A stretch of DNA of 64,000 bases from Gambelia wislizenii. Lineage: Eukaryota > Chordata > Lepidosauria > Squamata > Crotaphytidae. Below are positions 30,797-40,752 of the stretch, piece after piece. The notes under the pieces were generated by a model. That model saw nothing but the letters and a program-made list of their open reading frames with translations. It was not told the origin of the DNA and did not search any database. Location of the stretch: positions 8,573,501 to 8,637,500 of the forward strand of contig JAUMIR010000015.1 of NCBI GenBank assembly GCA_030847615.1, in the 5' to 3' direction. A program made the translations under genes and the position numbers. Numbering within the stretch: the first letter of the stretch is position 1; each line of letters starts with the position of its first letter.

Positions 30797-31166
30797 ATAG
30801 AATCTTACTGTAGGAAGAGGTCACCAGGGCCATCTAGTCCAACCCCTGCCATGTTGGAATGCACAACAGAGAATCATAGAATCCTAGGGCATTTTCAGAC
30901 ACCCCTTATTGCACAAGCAGCCTCCAGAGCAGTAACGAGGCTGCTGCGTGGCAGGGGGCCCTTTTCCGATGCCGCCGTCCCTCTTCTGGGACCATTTGTG
31001 GCATGTCTGTGAAGCTTTGGAAGCATCCACGCCATATTTCAATCACGGGCATCTTGCCGCTTGCAAGATAAGGCATCTGAAAATGTCCCTAGAGTGAGAA
31101 GGGACCACAAGGGTCATCTAGTTCAACCCCTGACATGCAGGAATACACAACATAGAATCAAAGATT
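30797..31166 (-). mobile_element. CR1 3' end fragments split by a MITE
   Basis: Inverted CR1 3' blocks occur at 30797-30887 and 31088-31166 (each has a 'gggccatctagtccaaccc'-type block). They are separated by the 200 bp inverted-repeat element. One of the two blocks may be a separate copy, because the 'ccatctag' block appears twice. Confidence 0.75.
30888..31087. mobile_element. 200 bp MITE-like DNA transposon
   Basis: The ends form terminal inverted repeats of about 16 bp (GGCATTTTCAGACACC against GACATTTTCAGATGCC). CCTAG lies on both sides (30883 and 31088) as a possible 5-bp target duplication. It has no coding capacity. The superfamily is uncertain. Confidence 0.65.
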
Positions 31167-31925
31167 CTTAAAGGAGCTCCTGGAAGTAGAATTGGGTTAA
31201 TGTTATATTATATATGTTCGTGGCAGAGTGGGTTGTCAATATACTAAGAACAGCATCCTATGTCCACATCTTTCCAACAGTAAGATAGATGGAAGGTTTC
31301 TTGCAGTGGCCAAACAAAAAAAATGTTTTGATTTGTTTTCCTTAAGTATCAATTAAAAGGGGAAGAGGAAAGGGGGTGTAAAATCAGATTCCATGAAATA
31401 ATAATAATAAAAAAACCCAATCCTGATTTCATATGATTCCCCCCCCCCTCAAAGGAGACCATAGACTCAATCAGAACAATCACACATTTGGTGCATTTTT
31501 GCACCACCATGGAGCAAAAAATTAAAAATAAAAATAAAAAAAAATACAGCCATTTCAAGCTAAGCATGCACAGATATGCAAATATAAATCCCTAAAGAAA
31601 ACAGAGATATGACCAATCTCTTTATTAAATAATTATTATAAGCTTTCTGTAGCAATACTAGTGGATGCATGAAGATCAGAGTTGCTTTCTATCAAAGAGA
31701 CAATTGAAAGACAGTATTAGATGTGTGCTAGATATCATAGAGTTGCTGCTGGTCCCCACCACTCCCTTTCCAGCCAAGCACCTCCCCAGCTGGCATGTAC
31801 TTGCTTGTTCTGAAGTCAAAACCAGGTGCCCAGCCATATGATCAATGGTGAGTGGGTACATTGGGGCTCTGTTGGGGAGGTGCTTGGCAGGGGAGGCAGT
31901 GGCAGCAACCCCAGGGAGAAGGGGC
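31167..31925. other. No gene; imperfect inverted repeat at 31762-31898
   Basis: Mostly A-rich unassigned sequence. 'ccagccaagcacctcccc' near 31770 pairs with 'ggggaggtgcttggcagg' near 31874, giving an imperfect palindrome with a loop of about 85 nt. Confidence 0.55.
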
Positions 31926-31961
31926 ATTTATTTATTTATTTATTTATTTATTTATTTGGTG
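31926..31961. repeat. (TTTA)n microsatellite
   Basis: About eight tandem TTTA units. Confidence 0.95.
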
Positions 31962-32147
31962 GCTGGGCTAAGTCAGGGAGCAAGGAGCAGCCCTGGATCA
32001 CTACTGCTAAATGACCCTAGCAACTACCACTGAACAGCTAACAAAATATGGTTAGATCCAAAATTCCAACGCCACCCAGATCCAGATGACTACACGTACA
32101 AATACTGGTAAAGTCTGAAATCAAAGGCTTTCATGGCCGGCATCCAT

Positions 32148-32498
32148 AGATTTTCCTTGGCTTTTTTCCGGTGGTGGGGCTGTGTTCTGGAATAGTTTCT
32201 TTCTGATGTTTCACCTGCATCTGTGGCTGGCATCTTCAGAGTATATGTAGATAATGGCCCATCAACCAACCATCAGCCAAACAGACACTAACAAGCCTTG
32301 CATTTCTATACCCAGAAACTAACCATTCAATTACACAAATTTACATATACTCCCCAACAGGGGTTCACAGTATTCTACCCAACCATTCTCTACCCAAGCA
32401 TTCTCTGAAGATGCCCACCACAGATGCAGGCGAAACGTCAGAAAGAAACTATTCCAGAATGTGGCCTCACAGCCTGGAAAAAAAACCAAGGAAAATCT
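32148..32498. mobile_element. Inverted pair of a common 3'-end repeat (Penelope-like?)
   Basis: The left arm (32148-32240, inverted) and right arm (32403-32498) share blocks such as 'gaagatgccaccacagatgc'-like sequence, 'ggcgaaacgtcagaaagaa' and 'attccagaatgtggc' with a few differences. About 160 bp separates them. Similar ends belong to retroelements that leave inverted partial copies, but no coding sequence is present to prove the family. Confidence 0.6.
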
Positions 32499-32935
32499 AA
32501 TGGTAAAGTCTGTTTTTTCCCTGGAAACTGTCAAGCAAGAAATGAGAAAGTAGCATTTAAAGCTCAACTAAGTGATATCATGGTGAAAAGGGCCTTACGT
32601 TGATTGTTCCTATAGCACCAAATTTGAGGTGGGTACAGATTTTCCCCCTCATGTAGACAAGCCCTTACATGCCATTCACATTTTCAGTGCAAAATCAGAT
32701 ATGTTTTGTTGGCATATACCCACCACTACCATTAGATCCCCCCCCCCAGTCTTAAAAATGTCAGCCATTGGAAAACCTGCCAACTTACATTTTCATTTGG
32801 TTCACATGATCTTAACCACAGCCGCACATTGCTGTATCAATGAGATGGAAATACTCCGAAATGATTATGGAGGAGGAGGAGGAAGAAGAGGACAATTAAA
32901 TATATCTGCTGCTGGTTATACCCCAAAAGAAACAA
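32499..32935. other. No feature seen upstream of the beta-protein promoter
   Basis: Unassigned sequence. A short GGA run lies at 32867-32885. Confidence 0.4.
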
Positions 32936-32939
32936 GAAC

Positions 32940-33208
32940 ATTGTTTTTTGACTTGGCTTTAACTTAGAACTCAGTAGCAACAGTAAAAATGAGACTTGAC
33001 CCACAACAATTTCTGAGGAAAGAAGCACCCCACCTATGGGATGAAACATCAGCAATGAGGAAGAGGAGTTGCAACATCACTTCCTTCAGCTGCTTGGGTG
33101 TTTCATGAGGGAAAAGTTTGTGAGCCATTAATTAGAAGCATATGAAAATAAAATGCATCATCCAGGCCTGATGAATGGTATAAAAACTGAGACAATACAA
33201 AGCAAAAC
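32940..33208 (+). promoter_or_regulatory. Promoter of corneous beta-protein gene 1
   Basis: Blocks shared with the promoter of gene 2 are GACTTGACCCACAACAATT (32993), CACCCCACCTATGGGATGAA (33026, inverted in gene 2 at 52140) and ATGAAAAT-A-AATGCATCATC (33142). A TATA box follows at 33179. Distances to the TATA box are nearly equal in the two genes (about 153 against 154 bp for the second block). This argues for selection or recent duplication of a functional promoter. Confidence 0.75.
33179..33185 (+). promoter_or_regulatory. TATA box, gene 1
   Basis: TATAAAA in the context 'gaatggtataaaaact', which is identical at gene 2. Confidence 0.8.
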
Positions 33209-33263
33209 TATTAGATCACTGCAGGACCGTGACATCCCAGTCCAGTCTTCAGGGCAGAATCAG
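33209..33263 (+). other. Non-coding exon 1 of beta-protein gene 1
   Basis: The start is placed about 30 nt after the TATA box by convention. The end is the donor site CAG|GTAAGA at 33263/33264. It aligns with exon 1 of gene 2 ('acaaagcaaaa' start region, '...cag|gt' end). The exon lacks an ATG in a coding context, as is usual for these genes. Confidence 0.7.
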
Positions 33264-33679
33264 GTAAGATTTGCTGCCATAGATGTGTGTGTGTGTGTGT
33301 GTGTGTGTTTTAAATCTTGCTTCAAGTGCTCATCTGTTTGCCCCATTTGTTTGTAAAATTGCCTTTATCAACTCGTTAGAATTGATTAACAACAAAGCTT
33401 TATATGCTGCTGGTTGACATAATAAGATTCCAGAAGAAAAACAAAATTTGATTCAACTGCATTTGCAGTTGATGTGCATTTCACATATGGGTAATCTAGT
33501 TCTATAAGCTTTACTGGCTGGTGACTGGCTGATTCCAGCTTTCTCATGCACCCTTCTTAAGGGGAAAGTGCCGTCAAAGAATAATGATGATCAGTGAAGC
33601 TGAAGGTAGAGATATCTGAATCTTACACAGAATCTAAAGGATAATTTTACAGTATTGGGAGGTGAGCCCTGATACAGGA

Positions 33680-34637
33680 CAATGGCCTTGTTTACACAGC
33701 AAAATATTCCCTTAAATAAATTGCTAAGATTCCTAATTGTTCCCACACATTGCGCCACTGTATCGCCTCATTCAGAAGGGGAGGAGCTCAAAAACTCAAA
33801 AGTAGCGTAATAAGGGCTTTCACTACTTCCCCTGACTTTTTTGAAAAGTCGCGCAACTTAGCGCATTATTGATTGTGTGAATTACCATTTCGGAAAAGTC
33901 TGTGTGAACTACCTGCAATCTTCCCGAAACAAAAATAGCAGAGCTGATCTGTGATTGGTTGAAATGACCAGGGGAGGGGGTGGACTTGTAAGGGATGGAG
34001 GAACCTCAAATGAAAAGATCCAGACCCTGTTGTTTTCAGCCATGGAAAAAATCTAGCCACCTGTCTGCCTCCTGGCTTGCTTGGCTGTGTATGTGTGTGT
34101 GTGTGTGTGTGTATGTGTGTGAGAGAGAGAGAGAAAGAGAGAGGGAGGGAGGGGGATTGAGAAGTGATCGGCTCCTCCAGCTGTTCACTCGCTCGCACTC
34201 CTCTGATTGCATTTTTGTGTGCGTGTGTGTGTGTGTGAGAGAGAGAGAGAGACAGGGAGAGTGAGTGAAGGGAAGGGGGGCTTGATGGGGGGGAATAGTT
34301 CCACTATGGCTGAAAGGCTGCCTCCTTCCTCCCACCCTTCTAAGGCATTCCTTAGCCTTTGCTAAGGCATGAAAACTAGAAGGCATTCCTCAGAGGAGGG
34401 AAAGATCCGATCACTTTCTCTCTCTCTCTCTCTTTCCCTCCCTCTGTCTCATCTTCCCCCAGATGTGCTTGGGAGGACACACACCCCACCTTTGCCCATC
34501 TGAACCAGAAAGTGAAAAAACAGAGCAACCGATTTCCCAATAAATCATCTAAACTACCTGGCACTGGTGCAAAAAAGCGCAAAAGTGCAAACTATCGCAA
34601 TAAAAACTGCCGTGTAACTGAACCCAATGTGTTTGAC
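33680..34637. mobile_element. Possible non-autonomous DNA transposon
   Basis: The left end 'ggccttgtttacacagcaaa' and right end 'aaactgccgtgtaactgaac' are partly inverted copies (GTTTACACAGC against GTTACACGGC). The interior has 'cgcaacttagcgc'-like segments near both ends and microsatellites in the middle. There is no coding sequence and no clear target duplication. Confidence 0.35.
34086..34255. repeat. Two compound (TG)n(GA)n microsatellites
   Basis: TG runs followed by GA runs lie at 34086-34152 and 34216-34255, with a CT run at 34416-34432. Confidence 0.9.
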
Positions 34638-34816
34638 TGTGGGGCAATAGGGTATAGTTTGGATTTCTCATTAGGAATAACTGTCCAGGTTTCCAATGAA
34701 TATAATGCTTAATAATGTATTGTTGTTTTAATGTCTTATTAATTTACATAAAGCTGCTAGAAGAGACATATTCAGGTTACCAGGCTATTACCAAGTATCT
34801 CCAACATGGAATTAGA

Positions 34817-35382
34817 AAATCATAGAATCGGAAGGGACCTCAAGGGACATGTAATTCAGCTCTCTGCCATTATAATTCATTCATTTTATTTATTTTCTTA
34901 CTTATTCAATTTACACTTCAACTTTCTCCTGCCAGTTCTGTTCTGTTAAAAGCACATAGTTACAAACAGTTTAAAATAAATTAAAAAAAAACATTTCAAA
35001 CAGAATTAAAGCATACTAAGTAGAAACACAGCACACCACTTTCAATACCTTTCTGACATATGAATAAAATCTATCAAAGGCTGGCCTAAATAAAAAATGT
35101 GTTCACCTGCTGGCAGAAAGAGAGCAGGAAGGGGGCAAACTAGACTTCCCATGGGAGGGTGTTCCACAGTCTGGCAGAAGCCATTGAGAAGGCTCCCTCC
35201 CATGTCTCATCAACCTTGCCTTTGAAGGTGGTGGGACTGAAAGAGAGCATTCCTGACAGGTGGACATACAACTTCTGTTAATAAACCAACAATGAAGGGA
35301 ACTCCACCACCTCCCAAGGTATTCAATTCCACTGTCAAACAGTTCATATCATCAGGAGCTCTTCCTAAAATGTAGATACCTC
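34817..35382 (-). mobile_element. CR1 fragment interrupted by an L2 3' end
   Basis: An inverted CR1 tail (34817-34870) and the matching upstream block (35246-35382, 'cattcctgacaggtggacat', 'actccaccacctcccaaggt') flank an inverted L2-type 3' end (34871-35245). The L2 part has an A-rich UTR and an ORF2-end remnant. Confidence 0.7.
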
Positions 35383-35548
35383 TCAGCTAGACTACCTCCT
35401 GCATGCTTCTCAAGTGTTGAGGATTCTGAAATCAATAATGGAAGACAGGATTAGATCACTGCAAGGTCATTATTTTATGAATGCTGGTATACTATATGTT
35501 ATTCCTGTCCTGATATCTTCTTTCAGATCCCACATATCATCAAACAAG

Positions 35549-35848
35549 ATGTCTTTTGGACACAATCAGTGCTATGCTAGCTGCCCTCCCACTACTGTGA
35601 CGATTCAGCCTCCACCGTTTGTCCTGAACATCCCAGGACCATCTCTCTACTGTCCCAGTCAGCCACTCTGTATTGATCAATACAACCCTTGTGAGAGGAT
35701 GATGATCCCATACCATGAGGGAGGAAGCCATGGAAGATATGGCTCATCCTTTGGTGGCATAACCTCTGGTTTAAGTTCTGCAAGTGTATATTCCCATAAA
35801 TCACTGTCGCAAAATAACAGTGGTTGTGACCCCTGCCAGCGTTACTAG
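35549..35848 (+). CDS. Corneous beta-protein (beta-keratin) 1
   Basis: The 99-residue protein lies entirely within exon 2, 22 nt after the splice acceptor at 35526. Upstream in-frame sequence is intronic, so the ATG before SFGHNQCYAS is the start. The N-terminus is Cys-rich and followed by the beta-core (about residues 19-40: IQPPPFVLNIPGPSLY). The proline-flanked beta strands of this core form the 34-residue filament module of reptile beta-keratins. The tail is rich in Gly, Ser and Tyr (SHGRYGSSFGG, SVYSHKSLS) and ends in CDPCQRY with two Cys for disulfide cross-linking. It is a structural protein of cornified epidermis, scales or claws. The Gly content is modest compared with large glycine-rich family members. 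It is closely similar to gene 2 on the other strand. The family is certain, the exact orthologue is not. Confidence 0.92.
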   Translation: MSFGHNQCYASCPPTTVTIQPPPFVLNIPGPSLYCPSQPLCIDQYNPCERMMIPYHEGGSHGRYGSSFGGITSGLSSASVYSHKSLSQNNSGCDPCQRY

Positions 35849-35879
35849 ACCCTGAAGCTACCTTCTACAGTATGAAGAT

Positions 35880-35885
35880 AATAAA
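35880..35885 (+). terminator. Proximal AATAAA, gene 1
   Basis: AATAAA lies 32 nt after the stop codon. It has no counterpart in gene 2, so it may be a minor or chance site. Confidence 0.45.
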
Positions 35886-36227
35886 GAGCTGTTTTGTATA
35901 CCTGTGTCTCCAATAAGTGTACACCTAATCTTTGTTTTATGGGCTAGAAGTTGTCAAATTATCTGACTTTAATATCCACTAGGAAATTCCTATAGTCCTG
36001 TCATGAACAGTGGGGCATTGTTGTGGATCCTGGGTAACATTCAAATTGGCCATGCTGGAAACTTTCTGGGCCATCATCTTCCATGCTGTGAGAAAGCATG
36101 GCACTGCTTTTGGGTTGGAAACTTCCACTTTTTCTTAGGTATGATACAGCTGTGCTTCCACTGTTTTGTCTGATTTTCCCATCTCTGATACCTGAAACTT
36201 CAAATGGCTTGTTTTCCTTTCTTTCAG

Positions 36228-36233
36228 AATAAA
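36228..36233 (+). terminator. Distal polyadenylation signal, gene 1
   Basis: AATAAA lies in 'cagaataaagtgtttattgc', followed by 'atcaaaga'. The matching context occurs after gene 2 (minus strand), which supports this as the conserved 3' end. It gives a 3'UTR of about 400 nt. Confidence 0.7.
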
Positions 36234-36259
36234 GTGTTTATTGCATCAAAGATTTTAGT

Positions 36260-37547
36260 TTGTTGTCATATTCATAGTGTTTCATTTCATAGAAAAGTAG
36301 TTATAGAAGGAAATTGGATCATCACCCCCAAAATGTGATTCTCCTTTCTTTTGACATAGTTGGGGGATCCCTGGCATGCAGTGATTTGAAAGGGATTAAA
36401 AAACAAACAACTTAAGGTGCTCCAGGTCTTAGGTATGCATCACATTTAATGACAAAATACATAAATATTATGGCTGGCATTTTGCTTGGGATTTAAGTCT
36501 TCTTATGTGTGTGTAAAATTGAATTGAGTAGTTTTGGGACTTCCATATTCACCTAAGGGTAGCCATGACACTGCAATGTATGGCTATCCATTCTGCAGTG
36601 GGGGAGGGAATGAACTGATGCATTATGGCCAAAGAAAAATGAGCATTGATGCTCATCAGAGCACTCGGACACCACCTAGGAAGTGCCATTGTTACAATAT
36701 ATATGTTACAATATGTTATGAATGTGGATGTATGGGCCTTGAAGGCTGAAGGAAAACAGGCTACCTAAAATGGAGATTCTCACAATGCATGATACCTGAC
36801 CCTTGAAGCAAGGAGGCAAAGAAAGCAAGAAGTCTGTCTGACCTTTCTTTATTGCTAAGGTGGGTATGACAAACAGAATGGACAAGATAAATGTCAGTTC
36901 CATCTCTGGTGGAAATGGCAGGAAAGGCAGCTCTGATTAACATCAAAGGAATACCTGATTGCAGCCTACAAGGAATGTGGTGGGAAGTTTCTGACTGGAC
37001 ACAGCCCAGGTATAATTCAGCTGAAAAGGGCTATAATAACAAGAGACTTTTCGAGCACTGGGCATGCAAGCAATAAGTGCTAAACTTGCATCCGTAGCCC
37101 TACGAAAATCTAATTTTCATGAGGTGCCTATTTGTGAGTATAATGTGTGAGTATATGAATGAATGAAACTCTTGGTACCAATAAAATTTAACTGCATAAA
37201 CAAGTCATTTGCCCTTCACATACATTCCCTCTACAAGCTTCTTCCTCTCTGACTATTCCCTCCAGCAACCAACTTAAAACTACTTCTCAGTCTTCACTCA
37301 CTCCCATTTTTTTCCTTCAGAAGCCCCTCCTCCTTCTCCCTCCCAACAGTGGATTGGTTCCTGGAGTCCACTGTCTTCATTGGCCGCCCTAGCTGTCTGT
37401 CACACAAACCAATCAATTTCTATCTTCCAGCAATTAAAGCAACTAGTTGAGCTTGGGTTTCCTTTCTCTGTTCTGTGGGAGAGTCCATCCAAACTTTGTT
37501 ATTAACAAATTCTCCCCTCCAAGGAATTGAACAGGGTATAAATATTA
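36260..37547. other. No gene recognised
   Basis: Some further homology to the region left of gene 2 continues to about 36325 ('ggaaattggat'). Three CCAAT-type motifs lie at 37370-37420, but no TATA box or gene follows. The open frames are short and without motifs. Confidence 0.45.
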
Positions 37548-38290
37548 TAGAATCATAGAATCATAGAACTGTAGAGTTGGAAAAGACCACAAGGGCCATC
37601 CAGTCCAATCCCCTGCCATGCAGGAAATCATGGTCAAAATATCCCCAACAGATGGCCATCCAGCCTCTGTTTGAAGACCTCCAAGGAAGAAGACCCCACC
37701 ACGCTCCGAGGGAGTGTGTTCCACTGCCGAACAGCTCTGACTGTCAAAAAGTTCCTCCTAATGTTGAGGTGGAATCTCTGTTCCTGGAGCTTGCATCCAT
37801 TGCTCCTTGTTCCAGTCTCTGGAGCAGCAGAAAACAAGCTTCCTCCATCCTCAATGTAACACCTCTTCAAATACTTAAACAGGGCTATCATATCACCCAT
37901 TAACCATATTTTTTCCAGGCTAAACATACCCAGCTCGCTAAGTCTTTCCTCATAAGGCATCGTTTCCAGACCTTTCACCATTTTAGTTGCCCTCCTCTGG
38001 ACATGCTCCAATTTGTCAATATCCTTTTTGAATTGTGGTGCCCAGAACTGGACACAGTATTCCAGGTGAGGTCTGACCAAGACAGAATAGAGTGGCACTA
38101 TTACTTCCCTTGATCTGGACACTATATTTCTATTGATGCAGCCCAAAATCGCATTGGCCTTTTTAGCTGCTGCATCACACTGTTGACTAATGTTCAACTT
38201 GTGGTCTGCTAGTACTCCTACATCCCTTTTGCACGTAGTCTCATTCAGCCAGGTCTCCCCCATCCTATATCTGTGCATTTCATTTTTCCA
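37548..38290 (-). mobile_element. CR1 LINE, 5'-truncated
   Basis: Inverted tail and a 214-residue uninterrupted ORF2 C-terminus (38278-37634). The protein differs from other copies at several sites (for example [13 protein letters not shown] kept, HLLGIF end). Confidence 0.93.
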
Positions 38291-38834
38291 CCCTCAGTGC
38301 ATTAATAGTAGACCCCTAACAATAGTAAAGTGTGCCACAGTGGATGAACCCAGGCACTCTCTTTCTCAGTGCACCCCAGAGAACCTCCTGTGCCATCCCC
38401 CAATGCCTGAGTATCTTCACGGCATGGAACCCTTCTCTTCAAGACTGGTGACTATCACCCCATAGTCCCAAACCTCTCTCCCTCTGTTCAATTTTTCTCC
38501 CTTACTCTGATATAGCCCATAGGTTCTTAAGAATGTTTTGGTGTATGTTGCTTCATGTTTGTGTTATTCCAATAAAATACTTTATTTCACTTTAACTGGA
38601 GTGGTCTCTACAGTTACTACCCATATACATAGTTGAAAAGATCCCCAAAGTTACCTTCCTCTTGTACGCTTCCTTTTGAACTAATAATTCCCCCAAATAT
38701 TTGATTTTGCATCATTATTTATCATTAGATAAATATTAGATTTGGCATCATGGGTGGGATTCTAAAGCATGCCCCCCATCTCTTAGGGTAAAAGAAGGGT
38801 AATAGGCCTGAATGGGTTAAGGTCAGTTGAACAT
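38291..38834. other. Unassigned; possible LTR-like 3' end near 38570
   Basis: 'ccaataaaatactttatttc' near 38570 is a polyadenylation-like site without an associated gene. Otherwise nothing was recognised. Confidence 0.35.
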
Positions 38835-39177
38835 TGTTGGAAAATGATGCTACATGTGTAAGGCTGAACTGATGTTGCAAATGTTGCAGCTGGGCCTACG
38901 TACCCCTAATGTAACTAATTTGTGATTGATAGAAACTAGAAGGTTCTGCTGGAATATCCTAGAAAGTTCCATGTAAGGCTGTATTTGGGTCTTGCAACTG
39001 CTCCCTCTTTATGACCTTTTGCTCTAAGTTCTACCTGCATGCAAATATAATAAAACCTGGGTTATTAATCCTCTGTGTCTGTGTTTGGCTGACAAGTGAC
39101 GACTGTCTTTTGGGTGTCTCTTCTCATTACAGGTTCCCACTCCATGGTTATTCCAACAAATCCCTTTTGTCCCAACA
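38835..39177 (+). mobile_element. Putative solo LTR
   Basis: The block starts TGTTGG and ends CCAACA (short inverted termini). AATAAA at 39049 lies roughly two thirds along, followed by a GT-rich stretch, as in an R/U5 region. The flanking hexamers (gaacat, gcacct) match only partly, so a target duplication is not proven. Confidence 0.5.
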
Positions 39178-39392
39178 GCACCTCTCTTGTAGGACAAGAC
39201 TTTACATATCACATGACTTGCCCTGCATGCTAAACTGTCCTATTTTCTTCAACTGTGGAGAACTCCATCCCATTGTGGAAGTAAAATTCAACTGCCAGAC
39301 CAGTTGACTTATCTATATAATATGAATGATAAGATGCCAAACAGCAAAGTGTCTTGGCCCACCTGGGACAAATATGGAGGTCTTTTGGAAAC

Positions 39393-40066
39393 ATCTGGAT
39401 CTAGTAGACCACAAGTTGAATATGAGTCAACAGTGTGATGCAGCAGCTAAAAAGGCCAATGCAATTTTGGGCTGTATCAATAGAAGTATAGTGTCTAGAT
39501 CAAGGGAAGTAATAGTGCCACTCTATTCTGCCTTGGTCAGACCTCACCTAGAATACTGTGTCCAGTTCTGGGCACCACAATTCAAAAAGGATATTGACAA
39601 ACTGGAGCATGTCCAGAGAAGGGTGACTAAAATGGTGAAAGGCCTGGAAACCATGCCTTATGAGGAGAGACGTAGGGAGCTGGGTATGTTTAGCCTGGAA
39701 AAAAGATGGTTAAGAGGCGATATGATAGCCCTGTTTAATTATTTGAAGGGGTGTCACATTGAGGATGGAGCAGGCTTGTTTTCTGCTGCTCCAGAGATGG
39801 GAACACGGAGCAATGGATGCAAGCTCCAGGAACAGAGATTCCACCTCAACATTAGGAGGAACTTTCTGACAGTAAGAGCTGTTTGGCAGTGGAACACACT
39901 CCCTCGGAGCATGGTGGGGTCTCCTTCCTTGGAAGTCTTTAAACAGAGGTTGGATGGCCATCTGTCAGGGATGCTTTGATCATGATTTCCTGCATGGCAG
40001 GGGGTTGGACTGGATGGCCCTCGTGGTCTCTTCCAACTCTACAATTCTATGATTCTATGATTCTAT
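39393..40066 (+). mobile_element. CR1 LINE, 5'-truncated
   Basis: The C-terminal ORF2 frame runs uninterrupted from [20 protein letters not shown] to the HLSGML end, then the 3' tail 'attctatgattctatgattc'. It is recent-looking. Confidence 0.93.
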
Positions 40067-40668
40067 AAGTTGGTTGGGGCCCTAGAAGGGTTCTAAAATG
40101 CCCCCCTTTCACTCATATGAACTATCAGGCATGGTAGCAGAGGTAAATCATAAACAAAATAATGCATACGACAGAGAGCAGTACAAAAAATAGTAATATG
40201 TGAATTAATTTCCAGTCCTCCAGATTCCATGAAAATAAGTTAAGTCCTGGGCATTGAATAGCACATAAAAGAGTGGTTAGAACAGAAGAATTAGGAGATT
40301 CACAAGGTGAATGGAAATGAAGCTAGTGACATCTTATTACTTCAGTAGCAGGGCCATAGCTAGTAGAGCAATTGAACCATTCATAATCCAACACAGTGGA
40401 CCAGGAAGAAAAACTTCACTTTTCTAATGGTAGGACTGACACTCTAAGTCATAGTAGACATGGCATTTCTGTAGCATTTATTCTTGTACATATATCACCC
40501 CATAAGTGGAGTCCTGTCAGAACTCCTTATGTTTCAAATGACCAAAAAGTAATCATTCACTCACCATCCATTCAGTGGCTGGTGGAGATTCAGGTGTATG
40601 ATTGGAGTAGCATCTGACTGTCCACTGAGACCCACCAGGGTCCTCCAAGGGATTCAGTGGATGATACA
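40067..40668. other. No feature seen
   Basis: Unassigned intergenic sequence. Confidence 0.45.
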
Positions 40669-40752
40669 GAATCATAGAATCATAGAATCCAGATGGCCAT
40701 CCAGCCTCTGCTTAAAAAATGCCAAAGGAGGAGACTCCACCACACTACAAGG
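40669..40752 (-). mobile_element. CR1 3' end with internal deletion
   Basis: The inverted tail passes straight to 'agatggccatccagcctctg', so the usual middle block of about 60 bp is missing. Confidence 0.8.

Larger units (their letters stand above)
33264..35526 (+). other. Intron of beta-protein gene 1, filled with repeats
   Basis: The intron runs from donor GTAAGA to acceptor 'tcttctttcag' at 35526. It contains (TG)n at 33286, a possible inverted-repeat DNA element (33680-34637) with TG, GA and CT runs, and a CR1 fragment interrupted by an L2 end. It is twice as long as the gene 2 intron, which has different insertions. Confidence 0.7.

Noticed and set aside
33995..34264. Frames with Val/Cys and Arg/Glu runs
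   Set aside because: They are translations of TG and GA microsatellites.
35414..35548. N-terminal extension of beta-protein 1
   Set aside because: The in-frame sequence upstream contains the splice acceptor 'ttctttcag' and has no counterpart in gene 2, so it is intronic.
36534..36749. Candidate third small Cys/Gly-rich epidermal protein
   Set aside because: It has no beta-core, splice acceptor or promoter like genes 1 and 2, and the composition alone is not enough.
37360..37425. CCAAT-rich promoter for an unknown gene
   Set aside because: Three CCAAT-type motifs occur, but no TATA box, exon or coding region follows before the CR1 at 37548.
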